Shown here: positions 62,050-64,000 of the stretch, piece by piece | Numbering within the stretch: the first letter of the stretch is position 1 | How the letters are laid out: the number at the start of each line of letters is the position of its first letter | Source: Nitricoxidireducens sp046726235 | GTDB lineage: Bacteria; Pseudomonadota; Gammaproteobacteria; Burkholderiales; Rhodocyclaceae | NCBI GenBank assembly: GCA_046726235.1 | Contig: JBKPAD010000011.1 | Span: 1 to 64,000 of the forward strand | Length of the DNA: 64,000 nt | Direction: 5' to 3' | Made by a program: the position numbers and the translations under genes | The notes under the pieces: generated by a model | The model's database searches: none | Seen by the model: the letters and a program-made list of their open reading frames with translations, nothing else | Told to the model about the DNA's origin: nothing

Positions 62050-63147
62050 ATGAAGTTGCGCCTCGTCCTGCTCTGCGCCCTCGCGCTGCTCGCGGCCTGC
62101 GATCGCAAGCCCGAGCAGAAGAAGTCCGGGCCGCCGCCGACGCTGGTGACGACGACGCAGGTGACGAGCGGCGCCTTCGAGGTCGCGGAGGAGACCCTCG
62201 GCACGCTCGAGGCACTGATCGATCCGAAGCTCGGCGCCGAAGTCGCGGGCAGGGTCGTCAAGGTCAGCGCCGGCGCCGGCAAGCGCGTAAAGCAGGGCGA
62301 AGTCCTCGCCGTCATCGATGCCGCCGACTTCGCGCTGCAGAGCCAGGCCGAGCAGGCCGAGGCGCGCCGCCTGGAAGCCCTGCTCGCGCAGCAGGAGCGC
62401 CTCGTCGAACGCCAGGAAAGCCTCGTCGCACGCGGCTTCATCTCGAAGAACGCCGCCGATGACGCGAAGGCCCAGCGCGCCGCCATCGCCGAGCAGCTCG
62501 CTGCCGCACGAGCCCGCGCCGACGTCGGCCGCCGCAGCGTCGGCAAGACCACCGTGCGGGCGCCGCTGGACGGCATCATCGAAACCCAGTTCGTCTCGAC
62601 CGGCGACTACGTCAAGGTCGGCGATCCGCTGTTCCAGTTCGTGTCGGATCGCCGCCTGCGCGCCCACCTGCCCTATCCCGAGAGCGCCGCGACGCGCCTG
62701 CAGAAGGGTCTGCCGGTGAAGCTGACCTCGCCGCAGGCGCCCGGCAGGACCTTCGAGGGGCGCATCGCCGAGATCAAGCCGATGGTCGCCGAAGGCAGCC
62801 GCGCGCTCGACGTGCTGGTCGACCTCGACAACGACGGCAGCCTGCGTCCCGGCGGCACGGTCAACGCCGCGGTGCAGATCGCCGCCAAGAGCGAGGCCCT
62901 GCTGGTGCCCGAGCAAAGCGTGGTGCTGCGGCCGGCCGGCAAGGTCGTGTATGCGCTGGTCGACGGCAAGGCCCAGCAGCGCGTGGTGCAAGTCGGCGCC
63001 AAGCGCGGCGGCAAGGTGGAAATCCTTTCCGGCGTGAAGGCCGGCGAAACCGTCGTGCTCGACGGCGCCGGCTTCCTCACCAACGGCGCCGCCGTCGCCG
63101 TCAAGGCCGTCGAAGCGAAACCCGGGGCAAAACCCGAAGCGAAATGA
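62050..63147 (+). CDS. RND efflux periplasmic adaptor (membrane fusion protein)
   Basis: A 365-aa lipoprotein adaptor. Lipobox LLAAC (Cys about 17), barrel-sandwich halves around GAEVAGRVVKVSAGAGKRVKQGEVLAVID and VRAPLDGIIETQFVSTGDYVKVGDPL, a helical hairpin between (about 95-155), then beta-barrel and membrane-proximal domains. Its TGA overlaps the pump gene (ATGA), so the pair forms an operon. Substrates unknown; no outer-membrane factor is seen within the window. Confidence 0.92.
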   Translation: MKLRLVLLCALALLAACDRKPEQKKSGPPPTLVTTTQVTSGAFEVAEETLGTLEALIDPKLGAEVAGRVVKVSAGAGKRVKQGEVLAVIDAADFALQSQAEQAEARRLEALLAQQERLVERQESLVARGFISKNAADDAKAQRAAIAEQLAAARARADVGRRSVGKTTVRAPLDGIIETQFVSTGDYVKVGDPLFQFVSDRRLRAHLPYPESAATRLQKGLPVKLTSPQAPGRTFEGRIAEIKPMVAEGSRALDVLVDLDNDGSLRPGGTVNAAVQIAAKSEALLVPEQSVVLRPAGKVVYALVDGKAQQRVVQVGAKRGGKVEILSGVKAGETVVLDGAGFLTNGAAVAVKAVEAKPGAKPEAK

Positions 63148-64000
63148 CGCTCCCCGAGCTTTCCATCAAGCGCCACGTCCTGGCGTGGATGCTCTCGGCG
63201 GTGCTGGTGCTGTTCGGCGTCATCTCGTTCAACCGCATCGGCATGGACCGCCTGCCGTACATCGAGTTTCCGGTGGTCTCGATCACGACCACGCTCAAGG
63301 GCGCCAACCCCGAGATCGTCGACTCGAGCGTCACCAACATCGTCGAGAGTTCGGTCAACAGCGTGCCGGGCATCGAGCACATCCAGTCGACGTCCTCGCC
63401 CGGCGTATCGGTCGTCAACGTCACCTTCGCCCTCGAGAAGAACGTCGACGTCGCCTTCAACGAGGTGCAGTCGAAGGTCAACCAGGCGCAGCGGCGGCTG
63501 CCGAAGGACGTCGATCCGCCGATCGTCGCCAAGGTCGAGACCAACGCCTCGCCGATCTTCTGGATGGCGCTGCAGGGCGACCGCACGCAGCAGCAGCTCA
63601 ACAACTACGCCATCAACGTCGTCAAGAAGAAGCTCGAGACCATCGACGGCGTCGGCGAGGTTCGCCTCGGCGGCCGCCGCGACCGCACCATCCGCGTCAA
63701 TCTCCTGCCCAGCCGCATGGCGGCGCTGGCCGTCACGCCGCAGGACATCACCGCCGCCTTCGCCAACGAGCACGTCCAGCTCGCCGGCGGCTTCGTCGTC
63801 GGCCAGGCCACCGAGAGCCTGGTCAAGCTCGACCTCGAATACCACACGCTCGACGGCCTCGCCGAGCTCGTCGTCGCCCAGCGCAACGGCGTCGCCATCC
63901 ACCTGCGCGAGGTCGCCGAACTCGAGGACGGCCTCACCGACAACCGCCAGCTGGCGCGCTTCAACGGCGAGACCACCGTCGGCCTCGGCGTCGTCAAGGT
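63144..64000 (+). CDS. RND efflux transporter, N-terminal part (cut by window end)
   Basis: The first 285 codons of an inner-membrane proton-driven pump of the AcrB/MdtBC superfamily. It begins MTLPELSIKRHVLAWMLS with the first membrane helix (about 13-30), then the periplasmic porter region (YPGANPEIVDSSVTNIVE-like KGANPEIVDSSVTNIVE; VNQAQRRLPKDVDPP). The frame is still open at base 64000. ATG 63144 overlaps the adaptor stop. Confidence 0.93.
   Translation, partial: MTLPELSIKRHVLAWMLSAVLVLFGVISFNRIGMDRLPYIEFPVVSITTTLKGANPEIVDSSVTNIVESSVNSVPGIEHIQSTSSPGVSVVNVTFALEKNVDVAFNEVQSKVNQAQRRLPKDVDPPIVAKVETNASPIFWMALQGDRTQQQLNNYAINVVKKKLETIDGVGEVRLGGRRDRTIRVNLLPSRMAALAVTPQDITAAFANEHVQLAGGFVVGQATESLVKLDLEYHTLDGLAELVVAQRNGVAIHLREVAELEDGLTDNRQLARFNGETTVGLGVVK

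Overview
The window is one continuous stretch of high-GC chromosomal DNA with dense, mostly co-oriented genes and many 1-13 nt start/stop overlaps. The content points to a betaproteobacterium, most likely of the order Rhodocyclales (inference, not proven): the tRNA-Tyr/Gly/Thr-tuf cluster, ponA divergent from pilMNOPQ-aroK-aroB-dgt-gltBD, the cyaY/lptM/lysA junction, a PhaM-type granule protein, fused IcmF, and an acyl-CoA ligase-LivGHMKF-PaaK-like operon. I see no phage, insertion sequence, CRISPR array or rRNA.

Layout. 1-533: start of tuf and three tRNAs on the minus strand, behind a near-consensus promoter. 604-9437: plus-strand run with a degenerate HPPD-like protein, an unknown membrane protein, a GlcD/Dld-type FAD oxidase, a fused indolepyruvate ferredoxin oxidoreductase, a serine hydrolase, a membrane-anchored methyltransferase and an orphan ParA-like ATPase. 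9444-11493: LuxR-type response regulator, PhaM-like protein and AEC transporter. 11549-19876: minus-strand operon FAA1-type acyl-CoA ligase, livG, livH, livM, livK, livF, PaaK-like ligase, divergent from a Crp/Fnr regulator (20037). 20881-25839: TonB receptor, YfiR-like protein and a CHASE8-type hybrid kinase. 25863-29873: glycine-zipper protein, then a minus-strand operon of a cyclic-nucleotide-binding protein, an MBL-PilZ hydrolase and an acetyl-CoA hydrolase/GNAT fusion. 30262-34664: icmF divergent from an AraC-type regulator. 34661-37970: an 83-aa orphan, an HDOD protein and an EF-G paralogue. 38214-40217: a heme-c chemoreceptor and a stand-alone CZB protein. 40265-57703: glmS, glmU, gltD, gltB, dgt, aroB, aroK and pilQPONM, all minus. 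57881-64000: ponA, cyaY (minus), lptM, lysA and an RND adaptor/pump pair cut by the window end.

How it fits together. The left third has an aryl-pyruvate/aryl-acetate and fatty-acid flavour: a pyruvate ferredoxin oxidoreductase, an FAD oxidase of the lactate/glycolate class, an HPPD relative, a Liv-type importer and two CoA ligases. The centre is rich in signalling modules. The right third is housekeeping: wall synthesis, type IV pilus assembly, shikimate pathway, ammonium assimilation and lysine synthesis.

The most interesting candidates are the operon at 26538-29873, which combines intact cyclic-nucleotide and c-di-GMP binding motifs with an acetyl-CoA hydrolase/acetyltransferase; the receptor-YfiR-kinase operon at 20881-25839, which looks like a YfiRN system rewired to a phosphorelay; the heme-c chemoreceptor with a separate zinc-binding CZB protein; and a 64-bp repeat found twice, each time just upstream of a start codon and each time carrying a short open frame that runs into it.
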